From Williamsia maris (GTDB lineage Bacteria; Actinomycetota; Actinomycetes; Mycobacteriales; Mycobacteriaceae): DNA of 64,000 nucleotides. The first letter of the stretch is position 1. Every line of letters begins with the position of its first letter. Below are positions 1 through 10,471 of this stretch, one piece after another. Where the stretch lies: NCBI RefSeq assembly GCF_024171815.1, contig NZ_JAMTCJ010000003.1:744001-808000 (forward strand). The letters are read 5' to 3'. The position numbers and the translations under genes are program-made. The notes beneath the pieces are model-generated. The model had not been told where the DNA came from, did no database searches, and was given only the letters and a program-made list of their open reading frames with translations.

Positions 1-472
1 GCACCATCGACAGCCGGCTCTCCACCCGACCGGTCGCGGGGACCAGATGACCGTTGGACTGCAGGGTCCCGGCGTTGTCGCCGATGATCCGCGCGGTGAA
101 CGTGCTGTCGGTCCTGGCGTCGGTGAGCACGTTGATCTGGCTCAGGATCAGCGCGCCGCCACGGTCGTCCCAGGCGTCCGACGCCGAGCTGGTGAGGTAC
201 TGGCGCGCGGCGAGATGTCCCGAACTCGGGTTCGCCGTCGCCTTGAGGAAGTCGCGCACCAACGACTCGGGGTCCATGCCGGGACGTGGGGTGGGGACGT
301 TGACCGCGGGCGCGCGACGCTCCAACGACCCGATGGGCTGCGGACTGGAACTGGTGGGGATCGAGACGCAACCGCTGAGACCGGTGACGACCACGCACAG
401 CAGGATCAGCACCGTCCACCGACCACGCCGTGCGGTCACCGAGGGTCGGGGGCCGCCGCGGTGCTCACTCAC
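1..472 (-). CDS. lpqB: Lipoprotein LpqB, N-terminal part (cut by window edge)
   Basis: Partial gene: the first 157 codons are present and the rest lies before base 1. The GTG start at 472 gives a basic n-region, a hydrophobic stretch and a lipobox LSGC with the lipidated Cys at residue 35. The following sequence ([17 protein letters not shown] onward) is typical of LpqB, the extracytoplasmic lipoprotein that works with the sensor kinase MtrB. The start overlaps the 3' end of mtrB by 8 nt, so the two are translationally coupled in an mtrA-mtrB-lpqB operon, as in mycobacteria. Identity rests on lipobox, context and N-terminal sequence. Confidence 0.93.
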   Translation of the reverse strand, partial: MSEHRGGPRPSVTARRGRWTVLILLCVVVTGLSGCVSIPTSSSPQPIGSLERRAPAVNVPTPRPGMDPESLVRDFLKATANPSSGHLAARQYLTSSASDAWDDRGGALILSQINVLTDARTDSTFTARIIGDNAGTLQSNGHLVPATGRVESRLSMV

Positions 473-2093
473 GGCCGTTCACCTTACGCGCGCCAACAGG
501 CTTGAGCGGCAACGGACTTCCCAGGACCTTGTGGCCGCGGACGAGAGGCAGGGTGAGCCGGAACGACGCACCCTTGCCCGGCTCTCCCCACGCCTCGAGA
601 CGTCCCTGGTGCAGGCGGGCGTCCTCGATGCTGATGGCCAGGCCGAGGCCGGTGCCACCCGAGCGGCGGAACCGCGACGGGTCCGACCGCCAGAACCGGT
701 TGAACACCAACTTCTCCTCGCCGGGGCGCAGTCCGATCCCGCGGTCGCGCACGGTGATCGCGACGGCGTCGCCGTCGGAACGCATGGTCAGGGTCACCGG
801 GCGCTGCTCGCCGTGGTCGATGGCGTTGGCCATCAGGTTGCGCAGGATCCGCTCGACGCGGCGCGGATCGATCTCGGCGAGCACCGGCTCCTCGGGCAGG
901 TCGAGCACCAGCGGGGTGTCGGTGTCCTCGGCGAGGTGGCGCACCGTCGCCAACGCGCCGTCGATGGGGATGCTCATGCTGACGCGCTCGGCGGCGAGTT
1001 CGGCGACACCGGCGTCGTGCCGGGAGATCTCGAGAAGCTCGCCGAGCAGTGTCTCGAAGCGGTCGAGTTCCTTGTTGAGCAACTCGACCGACCGCTTGCG
1101 TATCGGGTCGAGGTCCTCGCGGCCGTCGTAGAGCACGTCGCTGGCCATGCGCACGGTGGTCAGCGGCGTGCGCAGTTCGTGGCTGACGTCGGAGGTGAAC
1201 TGCCGCTGCAGTCCGCCGAACTCCTCGAGGTGGGTGATCTGTTTGGACAGGCTCTCGGCCATGTCGTTGAACGACATGGCCAGGCGCGCCATGTCGTCCT
1301 CACCGCGCACGGGCATTCGTTCCTTGAGACGGCCGTCGGCGAAGCGCACCGCGATCCGTGACGCCGACCGGACCGGGATGACCACCTGCCGCGACACCAG
1401 CATCGCGATCGCCGCGAGCAGACCCAGCAGGACGAGCCCACCGGTGAAGATGGTGCCGCGCACCAGCGACACCGTGCTCTCCTCGTTGGTCAGCGGGAAC
1501 ACGAGGTACAGCTCGAGCCCGCTGATGCCCGACGAGGTCGGGGTGCCGACGATCAGCGCAGGCGTCTTCTGTCCCGTCGACCCCTCGACCGACGAGTACT
1601 GGTAGGCGATCTGTCCGGCGCGCACCATCCGGCGCAGGGTGTCCGGGATCTCCTCGATCGGGCCGACCGAGGCGGTGTCCTGCGGTCCCCCGCCCTGCAC
1701 CAGCAGGACGGTGTCGAAGGTGCCGACGACGCCCGAGGCCGGGGTGGTGTCGACGTCGCGGTCGGTGAGGATCGAGCGCGTCTGGCGCAGTCGGTTCTGG
1801 ATCGAGGCGTTGGCGTCACCGCCGGAGAGGTCACGCTCGACCGAGGTGCGCGCACGATCGATCTCCTCGGTGGCGGCCCGCAGTTTGAGGTCGAGCAGTC
1901 GGTCGGTGATCTGACTGGTCAGCACGAACCCGAGGATCAGCAGGACGACGAACGACAGCACCATCGTCGAGACGACGACGCGCAGCTGCAGTGAGCGGCG
2001 CCAGATCCGTCCGACGAATCGGCCCGCCGTCGACCACCTCCGCAGGGCACGCGGGAAGGTGGGGTTGATCCTGCGACGAGACCGTCCGATCAC
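465..2093 (-). CDS. mtrB: Two-component sensor histidine kinase MtrB
   Basis: A 542-aa membrane kinase that phosphorylates MtrA and links cell-wall status and osmotic stress to cell division. Visible parts are TM1 (about 38-59), an extracytoplasmic sensor region, TM2 (about 212-234), HAMP (about 235-288), and the HisKA box SHELRTPL with phospho-acceptor His305. The ATPase part has an N box (NLMANAIDH, about 419-427), G1 ([11 protein letters not shown]) and G2 (GGTGLGLAI). The GTG start at 2093 overlaps the mtrA stop (GTGA) and gives the expected family length; the longer upstream reading would run inside mtrA. The C-terminal tail is basic and proline-containing, as in the mycobacterial protein. 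Confidence 0.96.
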   Translation of the reverse strand: MIGRSRRRINPTFPRALRRWSTAGRFVGRIWRRSLQLRVVVSTMVLSFVVLLILGFVLTSQITDRLLDLKLRAATEEIDRARTSVERDLSGGDANASIQNRLRQTRSILTDRDVDTTPASGVVGTFDTVLLVQGGGPQDTASVGPIEEIPDTLRRMVRAGQIAYQYSSVEGSTGQKTPALIVGTPTSSGISGLELYLVFPLTNEESTVSLVRGTIFTGGLVLLGLLAAIAMLVSRQVVIPVRSASRIAVRFADGRLKERMPVRGEDDMARLAMSFNDMAESLSKQITHLEEFGGLQRQFTSDVSHELRTPLTTVRMASDVLYDGREDLDPIRKRSVELLNKELDRFETLLGELLEISRHDAGVAELAAERVSMSIPIDGALATVRHLAEDTDTPLVLDLPEEPVLAEIDPRRVERILRNLMANAIDHGEQRPVTLTMRSDGDAVAITVRDRGIGLRPGEEKLVFNRFWRSDPSRFRRSGGTGLGLAISIEDARLHQGRLEAWGEPGKGASFRLTLPLVRGHKVLGSPLPLKPVGARKVNGRE

Positions 2094-2776
2094 GGCGGGC
2101 CGGCCTTGTAGCCGACCCCTCTCACCGTCAACACGACCTCCGGGTTCTCCGGGTCGAGCTCGACCTTGGCGCGCAGCCGCTGCACGTGGACGTTGACCAG
2201 ACGGGTGTCGGCCGGGTGGCGATATCCCCACACCTGCTCGAGCAACACGTCACGCGTGAAGACCTGACGCGGCTTGCGCGCCAGGGCCACGAGGAGGTCG
2301 AACTCGAGCGGGGTCAGCGAGATCTGGTTGCCGTCGCGGGTGACCTTGTGGGCAGGCACGTCGATCTCGATGGGCCCGATGGACAGCAGCTCGGCGGGCT
2401 CGTCGTCGGTGCGACGCAGCCGCGCGCGGACGCGCGCGACGAGCTCCTTGGGCTTGAACGGCTTGACCATGTAGTCGTCGGCGCCGGACTCGAGGCCCAG
2501 GACGATGTCGACGGTGTCGCTCTTGGCGGTCAGCATCACGATCGGCACGCCGGAATCCGCACGCAGCACGCGGCACACGTCGATGCCGTTCATACCGGGC
2601 AGCATCAGGTCGAGGAGCACGAGATCGGGTCGGATCTCACGGACCGCGGCCAGCGCCTGGGTGCCGTCGCCGACGACGAACGGCTCGAAACCCTCGCCGC
2701 GCAGCACGATGGTGAGCATCTCGGCTAGTGCCGCGTCATCGTCCACGACGAGAATCCTGGGCTTCATGACCCCCAT
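2090..2776 (-). CDS. mtrA: Two-component response regulator MtrA
   Basis: A 228-aa OmpR/PhoB-type regulator, the partner of MtrB; in mycobacteria it controls cell-wall hydrolases and replication-associated genes. The receiver domain has the acidic pocket VDDD (11-14), phospho-acceptor Asp56 (DLVLLD) and the conserved Lys in MVKPFKP. The C-terminal winged helix (about 130-228) contains the [11 protein letters not shown] recognition region. The ATG at 2776 aligns with the mycobacterial start and gives exactly 228 aa; an ATG three codons later (2767) is the alternative. It is very close in sequence to M. tuberculosis MtrA. It reads away from tmk, with about 117 bp between the two starts. Confidence 0.97.
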   Translation of the reverse strand: MGVMKPRILVVDDDAALAEMLTIVLRGEGFEPFVVGDGTQALAAVREIRPDLVLLDLMLPGMNGIDVCRVLRADSGVPIVMLTAKSDTVDIVLGLESGADDYMVKPFKPKELVARVRARLRRTDDEPAELLSIGPIEIDVPAHKVTRDGNQISLTPLEFDLLVALARKPRQVFTRDVLLEQVWGYRHPADTRLVNVHVQRLRAKVELDPENPEVVLTVRGVGYKAGPP

Positions 2777-2880
2777 GGTGACACCGACGACGGTGAACAT
2801 GCGGGTGGCGCGCCGAGGTCCACACCGGCCCTGACCGGCGCGTCCGGCGCCGGCGACGTCGAATGTCGCGCCGTGCTGAC

Positions 2881-2886
2881 TAGTCT
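2881..2886 (+). promoter_or_regulatory. Putative -10 box of a leaderless tmk transcript
   Basis: TAGTCT ends 7 nt before the GTG of tmk at 2894. Transcription would therefore start at or next to the start codon. No Shine-Dalgarno-like sequence lies in between, and no good -35 is visible. Actinobacteria commonly make leaderless mRNAs from TANNNT boxes at this distance. Confidence 0.5.
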
Positions 2887-2893
2887 CTGCGGT

Positions 2894-3529
2894 GTGGGAG
2901 TTCTGATCGCGGTGGAGGGAATCGACGGCGCCGGCAAGCGCACGCTCGTCGACGGCCTGACCAGCAGGTGGCGAGACGCCGGACGTCGCGTGACGACGAT
3001 GGCCTTCCCCCGGTACGGCGAATCGGTCCACGCCGACATCGCCGCCGAGGCGCTGCACGGTTCGCACGGCGATCTGCGATCGAGCGCGTACGCGATGGCG
3101 ATGCTGTTCGCGCTCGATCGCGCAGGTGCGGCGGCCGACATCCGGGCGGCTCTGGCCGGCTCGGACGTGGTGCTGCTCGACCGCTACGTCGCGTCGAACG
3201 CCGCCTACACCGCCGCACGCTGCGGTGAGGACGCCACCGGCGAGGCCGTGGAGTGGGTGGCCGAACTGGAGTTCCATCGCTTCGCCCTGCCGGTGCCCGA
3301 TCACCACCTGCTCATCGACGTGCCCGCCGAGGTCGCGATGGGACGGGCGGCCGCGCGCGGCGACGCCGACACGACGCGGGGCCGCGACCTCTACGAACGC
3401 GACAACACTCTGCAGCACGACGTCGACGCGGTGTATCGCCAGCTGGCGCAGAACAACTGGCTGTCGCCGTGGTGGGTCCTCGACGCGAATCTCGCCCCGT
3501 CGCTCGCCGACGACCTCCTCACCGCCTGA
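2894..3529 (+). CDS. tmk: Thymidylate kinase
   Basis: Phosphorylates dTMP to dTDP with ATP (cytosolic, dTTP synthesis). The 211-aa product has the P-loop EGIDGAGKR at 8-16, the DRY motif at 96-98 and a LID region near residues 150-165. It closely resembles the mycobacterial enzyme (FPRYGESVHADIAAEALHG). I chose the GTG at 2894 because a TAGTCT box lies 7 nt upstream; a GTG at 2873 would add seven residues not seen in the family. In M. tuberculosis tmk is co-directional between ahcY and mtrA. Here it sits in the same place on the opposite strand. Confidence 0.95.
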   Translation: MGVLIAVEGIDGAGKRTLVDGLTSRWRDAGRRVTTMAFPRYGESVHADIAAEALHGSHGDLRSSAYAMAMLFALDRAGAAADIRAALAGSDVVLLDRYVASNAAYTAARCGEDATGEAVEWVAELEFHRFALPVPDHHLLIDVPAEVAMGRAAARGDADTTRGRDLYERDNTLQHDVDAVYRQLAQNNWLSPWWVLDANLAPSLADDLLTA

Positions 3530-3548
3530 AACCGGCGCTCCCACACCT

Positions 3549-3614
3549 TCCCGCGACACAAAACCGCTCCCGCGACTGAGATTTCAGTCGCGGGAGCGGA
3601 TTGTTGTCGCGTGA
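3549..3614. repeat. 66-nt four-unit inverted/direct repeat between tmk and ahcY (likely also a terminator)
   Basis: Four 9-nt units are separated by three 10-nt spacers: TCCCGCGAC at 3549-3557 and 3568-3576, then the reverse complements GTCGCGGGA at 3587-3595 and GTCGCGTGA at 3606-3614. The inner part forms a perfect 16-bp hairpin (3564-3599, loop GATT). It lies between the convergent tmk and ahcY 3' ends, so it could terminate both transcripts, although there is no U tract. A second element with the same spacing is at 61501-61566. Confidence 0.8.
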
Positions 3615-3668
3615 GCGGTCGGTCAGACCGCCGCTACCGAGAGATCAGTAGCGCGTCGGCGGGCCGAC

Positions 3669-5138
<1,470 letters not shown>

Positions 5139-5322
5139 GTAGTACTCCTGGTTGGCGACCGGAACCGGATGATCGGGACCGATGTATCGCACTACAGGCT
5201 AACGAACAGACCGCTCAACCGCGAAAACAGACTCTGACGGGACCGTGACGTCTGGGCCATGTCGCATCGCGGAACCGTCCAGGTTGTGACCGTCCCCAGC
5301 GGGACCGGACGATCACGTCGGT

Positions 5323-6009
5323 TCACCGGTGCGCGGCACCCGCGGCGGAGGTCAACACCGGGGCGAAGATCTCGGCGAGGTCGTCGGCGACATCACGATC
5401 CCCCTCGGGGGGCATGGCGATGTAACTGAGCGCCATCCGGGAGATGGCCCGGCCGACGCGGTGGGCGTCGGTGGGGTCGACCCCCAGCCAGCTCTGTTGC
5501 AGCATGGCCGACAGCTGGTCGCTGGCCCGGGTGATCAGGGGCGAGGCGTCGGTCGTGATCAGCCGCAGCAGATCGGGTTTGGCCTCGCCGCGCAGCAACG
5601 ACTGCACCAGCGGGTCCGACGCGGAGATCACGAAGAAGTTCGAGAATCCCTCGCGCAGCGCGTTCCGCACCTCGCCGACGTTGCGGTGGACAGCGTCGGT
5701 GACCACGGTGCAGAACTCGTCGGTCAGACGGGTCGCGTAGGCCTGCGCCAGGCCCAGCCGGGAACCGAACTCGTTGTAGACGGTCTGCCTGCTCACGCCG
5801 GCCGCGGCCGCGACATCGGTCATGGTGACCGTCGACCAGTCGCCGTTGCGGAGCAGGCCACGCATGCCGTCGAGGAGCGAGGCGCGCAGCAGTGCCTTGG
5901 TCGCCTGCTGATACCCCACCGGCTTCGCCGGCACCACGTCGGTCACCGGGCCCAGGTTACCGATCCCGGCGAGGTACGGCCCGGCGGTGACGGCGCTCAT
6001 CGCGACCAT
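5323..6009 (-). CDS. TetR-family regulator of the alkane operon (AlkU-like)
   Basis: A 228-aa protein with an N-terminal TetR helix-turn-helix (TVTMTDVAAAAGVSRQTVYNEFGSR in two blocks, about residues 57-80) and an all-helical ligand domain. Its ATG follows the rubredoxin stop codon directly, making it the last gene of alkB-rubA-rubA-tetR. The same position is held by the regulator in Rhodococcus and Mycobacterium alkB clusters, so control of this operon by an alkane-derived ligand is likely but inferred. There is no clear ribosome-binding site; a second ATG at 6000 is possible. A candidate operator lies at 7731-7750. Confidence 0.85.
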   Translation of the reverse strand: MVAMSAVTAGPYLAGIGNLGPVTDVVPAKPVGYQQATKALLRASLLDGMRGLLRNGDWSTVTMTDVAAAAGVSRQTVYNEFGSRLGLAQAYATRLTDEFCTVVTDAVHRNVGEVRNALREGFSNFFVISASDPLVQSLLRGEAKPDLLRLITTDASPLITRASDQLSAMLQQSWLGVDPTDAHRVGRAISRMALSYIAMPPEGDRDVADDLAEIFAPVLTSAAGAAHR

Positions 6010-6189
6010 CTACCCGCGCGCGATCTCGACCATCTCGAAGTCGGCCTTCGCCGCCCCGCAGTCCGGGCAACTCCAGTCGTCGGGGATGTCGTCCCAGCGG
6101 GTGCCCGGGACGATGCCGTCCTCGGGCCACCCCTTCTCCTCGTCGTACTCGAAGCCGCACTGCACGCAGATGAAGAGCTTGTAGTCCAT
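6010..6189 (-). CDS. rubA: Rubredoxin, second copy of the alkane operon
   Basis: A 59-aa one-iron electron carrier. The Fe ligands are in CVQCG (Cys8, Cys11) and CPDCG (about 41-45), with the rubredoxin core [12 protein letters not shown] between them. It passes electrons to AlkB. The acidic insert after the first pair ([12 protein letters not shown]) resembles the AlkG2-type rubredoxins that work directly with alkane hydroxylase; this subtype call is tentative. It lies 59 nt after the first rubredoxin and directly before tetR. Confidence 0.93.
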   Translation of the reverse strand: MDYKLFICVQCGFEYDEEKGWPEDGIVPGTRWDDIPDDWSCPDCGAAKADFEMVEIARG

Positions 6190-6248
6190 GATCTGTTCCC
6201 TGTGGTCGAAGGTGTCGTGGTGGGAGAAAACGCCTGTGCCCGAACAGA

Positions 6249-6410
6249 TCAGGCGGGTTCGAAGTCCATCTTCTCGCGGACCCCGCAGTCGGGGCAGGGC
6301 CAGTCGTCGGGGATGTCGGTGAACGCCGTACCCGCCGCGAAGCCCTCCCGGGGCGCCCCGGCCGACTCGTCGTAGACGTAATCGCACACGGGGCATCGGT
6401 AGGCGCTCAC
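6249..6410 (-). CDS. rubA: Rubredoxin, first copy of the alkane operon
   Basis: A 53-aa rubredoxin with ligand pairs CPVCDY (6-11) and CPDCG (39-43) around FTDIPDDW. The GTG start overlaps the alkB stop (GTGA), so it is coupled to alkB. Paired rubredoxins after alkB are usual in Rhodococcus, Gordonia and Mycobacterium. The two copies differ clearly (first spacer [13 protein letters not shown] against [13 protein letters not shown]), so this is an old duplication. No rubredoxin reductase gene follows; that partner must be encoded elsewhere. Confidence 0.93.
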   Translation of the reverse strand: MSAYRCPVCDYVYDESAGAPREGFAAGTAFTDIPDDWPCPDCGVREKMDFEPA

Positions 6411-7660
6411 GAGGTGGCTCCGGACTCCCCCACGGACGCGGCCAGCGCGCCGATCCGGGCCCGCGCCTTGGCTTCTCTGCCGGGTTGGATGTTGATGCGG
6501 TCGGCGTCGCCGGCGTAGTGCTCGACGACCCGGTGGTCCATCACCGCACGCCACAGCGGCGGGAAGTACGCGAGACCGATCATGCTGGCGTAGCCGCTCG
6601 GCAGGCTCGGCGCCTCGTCGAAGCTGCGCAGCGTCTGGTACCGCCGGGTGGGGTTCGCGTGATGGTCGCTGTGCCGCTGCAGGTGGTACAGGAAGATGTT
6701 GGTGACGATGTGGTCGGAGTTCCAGCTGTGCTTGGGCGCGCAGCGCTCGTAGCGACCCGACTCGGTCTTCTGCCGCAGCAGTCCGTAGTGCTCGAGGTAG
6801 TTGACCGTCTCGAGCAGGGTGAATCCGTAGATCGCCTGGATGACCAGGAACGGGAGGACGCCCCATCCGAAGATCCCGGTCAGCACCGCGAACAGCACGA
6901 CACTCATCGCCCACGCGTTGAGGACGTCGTTGCTCGGGTGCCACACCGGCCGTTCGAGGCGCTGCATCCGGGTCTTCTCCAGACCCCACGCCGACCGCAG
7001 ACTGCCGATCACGCTGCGCGGCCAGAACCGCCAGAAGCTCTCCCCGAAACGCGAACTCGCCGGATCCTCGGGGGTCGCGACGCGGACGTGGTGGCCGCGG
7101 TTGTGCTCGATGAAGAAGTGGCCGTAGAACGTCTGGGCCAGCGTGATCTTCGACAGCCACCGCTCCAGCGAGGCCTTCTTGTGCCCCATCTCGTGCGCGG
7201 TGTTGATGCCGACGCCACCCATCACCCCGACCGAGATGGCCAGACCGATCTTCGACACCAACCCGAGGCCCCCGTCGATGCCGATCCAGCTGAGGTTGTC
7301 CGCCGTCCACAGGTAGCAGGCCAGGATGAGCGTCGCGATCTGGAACGGGATGTAGGCGTAGGTGCAGTAGCGGTAGTACTTGTCGTTCTCCAACGCCTCC
7401 ATCACCTCGTCCGGTGGGTTCTGACCGTCCGGGCCGAAGAAGATGTCGAGAAGCGGCAGCAACACGTAGACCAGGATCGGGCCGATCCACCAGAACACCG
7501 GCGTCACGACGTCCGCCCCGAGTGCGTTCAGGCCGGCCACGAGGCCGAGCGCCAGGAACACCGCGGTCGGCGGCACCAGTCCGAACAGCCACATGTAGCG
7601 CTTGCGGTCCCGCCATTCACTGATGGGAGCGGGTGATCGTTCCTGGGTCTCACTGCTCAT
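6407..7660 (-). CDS. alkB: Alkane 1-monooxygenase AlkB
   Basis: Integral-membrane non-haem di-iron enzyme that hydroxylates the terminal carbon of medium-chain n-alkanes using O2 and rubredoxin electrons. The 417-aa product has hydrophobic membrane segments and all the family histidine motifs: HEMGH (156-160), EHNRGHH (185-191), LEHYG (289-292 region) and LQRHSDHH (326-333). The start at 7660 is set by AAGGAGG about 10 nt upstream. It heads alkB-rubA-rubA-tetR, and its upstream region (7690-7760) is markedly AT-rich for this genome. Confidence 0.97.
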   Translation of the reverse strand: MSSETQERSPAPISEWRDRKRYMWLFGLVPPTAVFLALGLVAGLNALGADVVTPVFWWIGPILVYVLLPLLDIFFGPDGQNPPDEVMEALENDKYYRYCTYAYIPFQIATLILACYLWTADNLSWIGIDGGLGLVSKIGLAISVGVMGGVGINTAHEMGHKKASLERWLSKITLAQTFYGHFFIEHNRGHHVRVATPEDPASSRFGESFWRFWPRSVIGSLRSAWGLEKTRMQRLERPVWHPSNDVLNAWAMSVVLFAVLTGIFGWGVLPFLVIQAIYGFTLLETVNYLEHYGLLRQKTESGRYERCAPKHSWNSDHIVTNIFLYHLQRHSDHHANPTRRYQTLRSFDEAPSLPSGYASMIGLAYFPPLWRAVMDHRVVEHYAGDADRINIQPGREAKARARIGALAASVGESGATS

Positions 7661-7730
7661 GCTCGTACGCCTCCTTGTGCCGTGCATCACTTCTCATCTT
7701 GACAATAGATGACGCTACGTCGATTGGCTA

Positions 7731-7750
7731 TACAAACAATCAAATTTGTA
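7731..7750. promoter_or_regulatory. Candidate operator upstream of alkB
   Basis: An inverted repeat, TACAAA-N8-TTTGTA, lies 71 nt upstream of the alkB start in an AT-rich island. On the alkB strand it contains a possible -35 (TTGTTT), followed after 16 nt by TAGCGT as a weak -10. A repressor bound here would block the promoter. The TetR encoded at the end of the operon is the natural candidate; this is inference. Confidence 0.45.
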
Positions 7751-7799
7751 AATCAACAGGCGATGTCGACATTCGGCGGCCCACCCACAGATACGACGA

Positions 7800-7829
7800 C
7801 ACCCCGCCGATCGGGTGATCGACGGGGTG
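7800..7829 (-). terminator. Hairpin after the amino acid permease gene
   Basis: CACCCCGCCGATC and GATCGACGGGGTG form a 13-bp stem with one mismatch and a GGGT loop, 25 nt beyond the permease stop. There is no clear U tract, which is common for actinobacterial terminators. It also separates the permease transcript from the alkB promoter. Confidence 0.55.
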
Positions 7830-7854
7830 CCGGGACAGTGGGGCGCCTCGGGGG

Positions 7855-9414
7855 TCAGGTCTGGGAGCCCACCGGGTGGGTCGCCTTGCCGTCGACCGAA
7901 TCGACCTCGCCGCGTTCGCGCCTGCCGACCATCGAGTGCCGTCGGCTGTAGGCGAAGTAGAACGCCACGCCGATCGCCATCCAGACGACGAAGCGGATCC
8001 ACGTCAGGGCGGACAGGTTCAGCATCAGCCAGACGCAGGACACGATCGCGAGGATCGGGATGACCGGCATCCACGGGACGGTGAACCCGCGCTTGAGATC
8101 AGGGCGCTTGCGACGCAGGACGATGACACCGGCGGCCACGACGACGAACGCGAACAGCGTGCCGACGTTGACCATCTCCTCGAGCTTGTCGATGGGGAAG
8201 AACCCGGCGACCACCGCGACCACGACGCCGACCAGGATCTGGATGCGGGCAGGCGTGCCCCGGGCGCTGGTCTTGCCGAGTCCGCGGGGCAGCAGTCCGT
8301 CGCGGCTCATGGCGAACAGCACGCGGGCCTGGCCGAGCATCAGCACCATCACCACCGTGGTGAGTCCGGCGAGCGCGCCGATGGAGATCGCCTTCTCGGC
8401 CCAGGTGATGCCGTTCAGCCCGAACGCGTAGGCGAGGTTCTTGGGTTCGCCGTTGCCCGCCGAAGTCGCGAGTTCCTTGTAGTTGACCATGCCGGTGACG
8501 ACGATGGTGACGAGCACGTAGAGGACGGTCACGATCGCCAGCGAGGTCAGGATGCCGCGCGGCACATCGCGTTTGGGGTTCTTCGTCTCCTCCGCGGTGG
8601 TCGCGACGACGTCGAAACCGATGAACGCGAAGAACACGATCGATGCGGCCGCGAGGAGTCCGTACCAGCCGTAGTTCGAGTCGCCGCCGCCGGTGATGAG
8701 CGAGAACAGCGTGGACTCGACGGACTTGCCACCGCTCTCCGACGGCTCGGATTCGGGGATGAAGTTCGAGTAGTTCGAGGTCTTGACGTAGAAGAACCCG
8801 ACGATGATGACCAGCAGGACCACCGCCACCTTCACGGCGGTGATGACCGCGCTGACCCGGGACGACAGCTTGGTCCCCAGCACCAGCAGCGACGTGATGG
8901 CCGCGACGATGACCAGTGCACCCCAGTCGACGTCGAGTCCGCCGACCTCGGCGGTGCCGCCGGAGAACCCGAACACCGTGCCGAGATAGCTCGACCACCC
9001 CTTGGAGACCACCGCGGCGCCGACCGCGAACTCGAGGACGAGGTCCCAGCCCAGGATCCAGGCGAGGAACTCACCGAAGGTCGCGTAGCCGAAGGTGTAC
9101 GCCGAACCGGCGACCGGAACGGTCGAGGCGAACTCCGCGTAACAGAGGGCCGCGAGCCCACAGGCGATGGCCGCCATGATGAACGAGATCGAGATGGCCG
9201 GGCCCGCGAGATTGCCTGCGGTGGAGGCGGTGATGGTGAAGATGCCCGCGCCGATGACCACGGACACACCGAAGACGGTGAGGTCGATCCAGGTGAGGCT
9301 CTTCTTGAGCTGCGAACCGGGCTCGTCGGTGTCGGCCATCGACTGCTCCACCGACTTGGTGCGGGTGAGCGAGTGCCGTATCGAGCGCTGCGGCGCGGGG
9401 TCAGATCGCGTCAT
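7855..9414 (-). CDS. APC-superfamily amino acid permease (cationic amino acid transporter type)
   Basis: A 519-aa membrane protein with about 12-14 hydrophobic segments. It opens with the APC signature region FGVSVVIGAGIFTITASTAG (about residues 48-67), in which GAGIF marks the substrate/Na-site helix. Likely imports basic or other amino acids by proton symport; the substrate cannot be read from sequence. The ATG at 9414 has AGGAG 7 nt upstream. It occupies the place of M. tuberculosis Rv3253c, next to alkB. Confidence 0.85.
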   Translation of the reverse strand: MTRSDPAPQRSIRHSLTRTKSVEQSMADTDEPGSQLKKSLTWIDLTVFGVSVVIGAGIFTITASTAGNLAGPAISISFIMAAIACGLAALCYAEFASTVPVAGSAYTFGYATFGEFLAWILGWDLVLEFAVGAAVVSKGWSSYLGTVFGFSGGTAEVGGLDVDWGALVIVAAITSLLVLGTKLSSRVSAVITAVKVAVVLLVIIVGFFYVKTSNYSNFIPESEPSESGGKSVESTLFSLITGGGDSNYGWYGLLAAASIVFFAFIGFDVVATTAEETKNPKRDVPRGILTSLAIVTVLYVLVTIVVTGMVNYKELATSAGNGEPKNLAYAFGLNGITWAEKAISIGALAGLTTVVMVLMLGQARVLFAMSRDGLLPRGLGKTSARGTPARIQILVGVVVAVVAGFFPIDKLEEMVNVGTLFAFVVVAAGVIVLRRKRPDLKRGFTVPWMPVIPILAIVSCVWLMLNLSALTWIRFVVWMAIGVAFYFAYSRRHSMVGRRERGEVDSVDGKATHPVGSQT

Positions 9415-9521
9415 TGCGAACTCCTGACGGTCGGGACGTGACGCACCCGGTCGGGATCTCGGCCGGATGGATGTCGGATTTCTCGGTGTTGCTCACCTTG
9501 CCATGCCGACGGTGGCGGGTG

Positions 9522-10436
9522 TCACATTCCCCGGTCTATGTCGGGCTCGAGGTAGATGACCCGCGCGATCGGCAGGGTCTCGCGGATCTTCGCCTCCGCC
9601 GAGTTGATGGTGTCGGCGATCTGTAGCGCACTGGCGCCGGCGGGGGTGGCGAACTTCGCGGCGACGAGCAGTTCGTCGGGCCCGAGGTACTGCGTCTTCA
9701 TGTGGATGACGCGGTCGATGCCGGGTTCGGACCCCAGGGCGGTCATCAAGGTCTTCTCGTCGGAGGCGGTGGCGCCCTCACCGATGAGAAGACTGTGCAT
9801 CTCGACGATGAGGATGACGGCGATGACGCCGAGCAGGATCCCGATCGCGAGGGTGCCGATGCCGTCCCACACCGCGTCGCCGGTGATGGTCGCGAGTCCG
9901 ACGCCGCCGAGAGCGAATGCGAGTCCGATCAACGCGCCGGTGTCCTCGAGGAGCACCACCGGCAGTTCGGGGTTGCGTGAGTTGCGGATGAACCGCCACC
10001 AGGACGCGCTGCCCTTGAGTGGACGCGACTCGCGGTAGGCGGTGGAGAAGCTGTAGCCCTCGAGGCAGATGGCCAGGAGAAGGATGACGACGGCGACGAT
10101 CGGCGACTCGAGTTCGTGCGGATGCACGATCTTCTCGTACCCCTCGTAGATCGCGAACAGCGATCCGAGCGTGAACAGCACCAGCGCCACGACGAAGGAA
10201 TAGAAGTAGCGGCTGCGGCCGTAACCGAAGGGGTGCAACCGGTTTGCCGACTTGGCGGCCTCCCGTTGCCCGAGGAGCAGGAGGCCCTGATTCGAGGTGT
10301 CGGCCACCGAGTGGACGGCCTCGGCGAGCATCGACGACGATCCCGTGATCGCGAACCCGACGAACTTCGCCGCGGCGATCCCCGCGTTGGCCGCGAGCGC
10401 CGCGATGATCGCCTTCTTCGAGCCCTCGGCCGACAT
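9522..10436 (-). CDS. Cation diffusion facilitator metal exporter
   Basis: A 304-aa CDF transporter, predicted to export a divalent metal such as Zn2+ or Mn2+ in exchange for protons. TM2 carries the metal-site pattern AEAVHSVADT, with the usual D replaced by an H/D arrangement closer to ZnT9-like CDFs; about six TM segments precede a cytoplasmic domain (residues about 215-304). The start is supported by AAGGA upstream. A palindrome pair overlapping the presumed promoter (10449-10471) suggests repression control. Metal specificity is unknown. Confidence 0.85.
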   Translation of the reverse strand: MSAEGSKKAIIAALAANAGIAAAKFVGFAITGSSSMLAEAVHSVADTSNQGLLLLGQREAAKSANRLHPFGYGRSRYFYSFVVALVLFTLGSLFAIYEGYEKIVHPHELESPIVAVVILLLAICLEGYSFSTAYRESRPLKGSASWWRFIRNSRNPELPVVLLEDTGALIGLAFALGGVGLATITGDAVWDGIGTLAIGILLGVIAVILIVEMHSLLIGEGATASDEKTLMTALGSEPGIDRVIHMKTQYLGPDELLVAAKFATPAGASALQIADTINSAEAKIRETLPIARVIYLEPDIDRGM

Positions 10437-10448
10437 GGGGTCCTTCCG

Positions 10449-10471
10449 TCACCGGTGAGATGTACCGGTGA
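10449..10471. promoter_or_regulatory. Candidate operator/promoter of the CDF exporter gene
   Basis: The palindrome TCACCGGTGA (10449-10458) is followed by a second ACCGGTGA (10464-10471). Both lie just downstream of a minus-strand TAGGGT box (10472-10477) that could be the -10. Repressor sites covering the transcription start are a usual layout for metal-responsive genes. No -35 is convincing. Confidence 0.4.

Noticed and set aside
2777-3559. Upstream extension of mtrA to 489 aa
   Set aside because: It lies antisense to tmk; the family length (228 aa) is reached from 2776.
5139-5322. Possible SAH or SAM riboswitch before ahcY
   Set aside because: I could not find the conserved core or paired elements; only ordinary leader sequence is seen, with a possible weak TTGAGC promoter.
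7876-9441. 521-aa open frame on the plus strand across the permease gene
   Set aside because: Reverse-strand shadow rich in His/Asp/Arg; the membrane permease on the minus strand is real.
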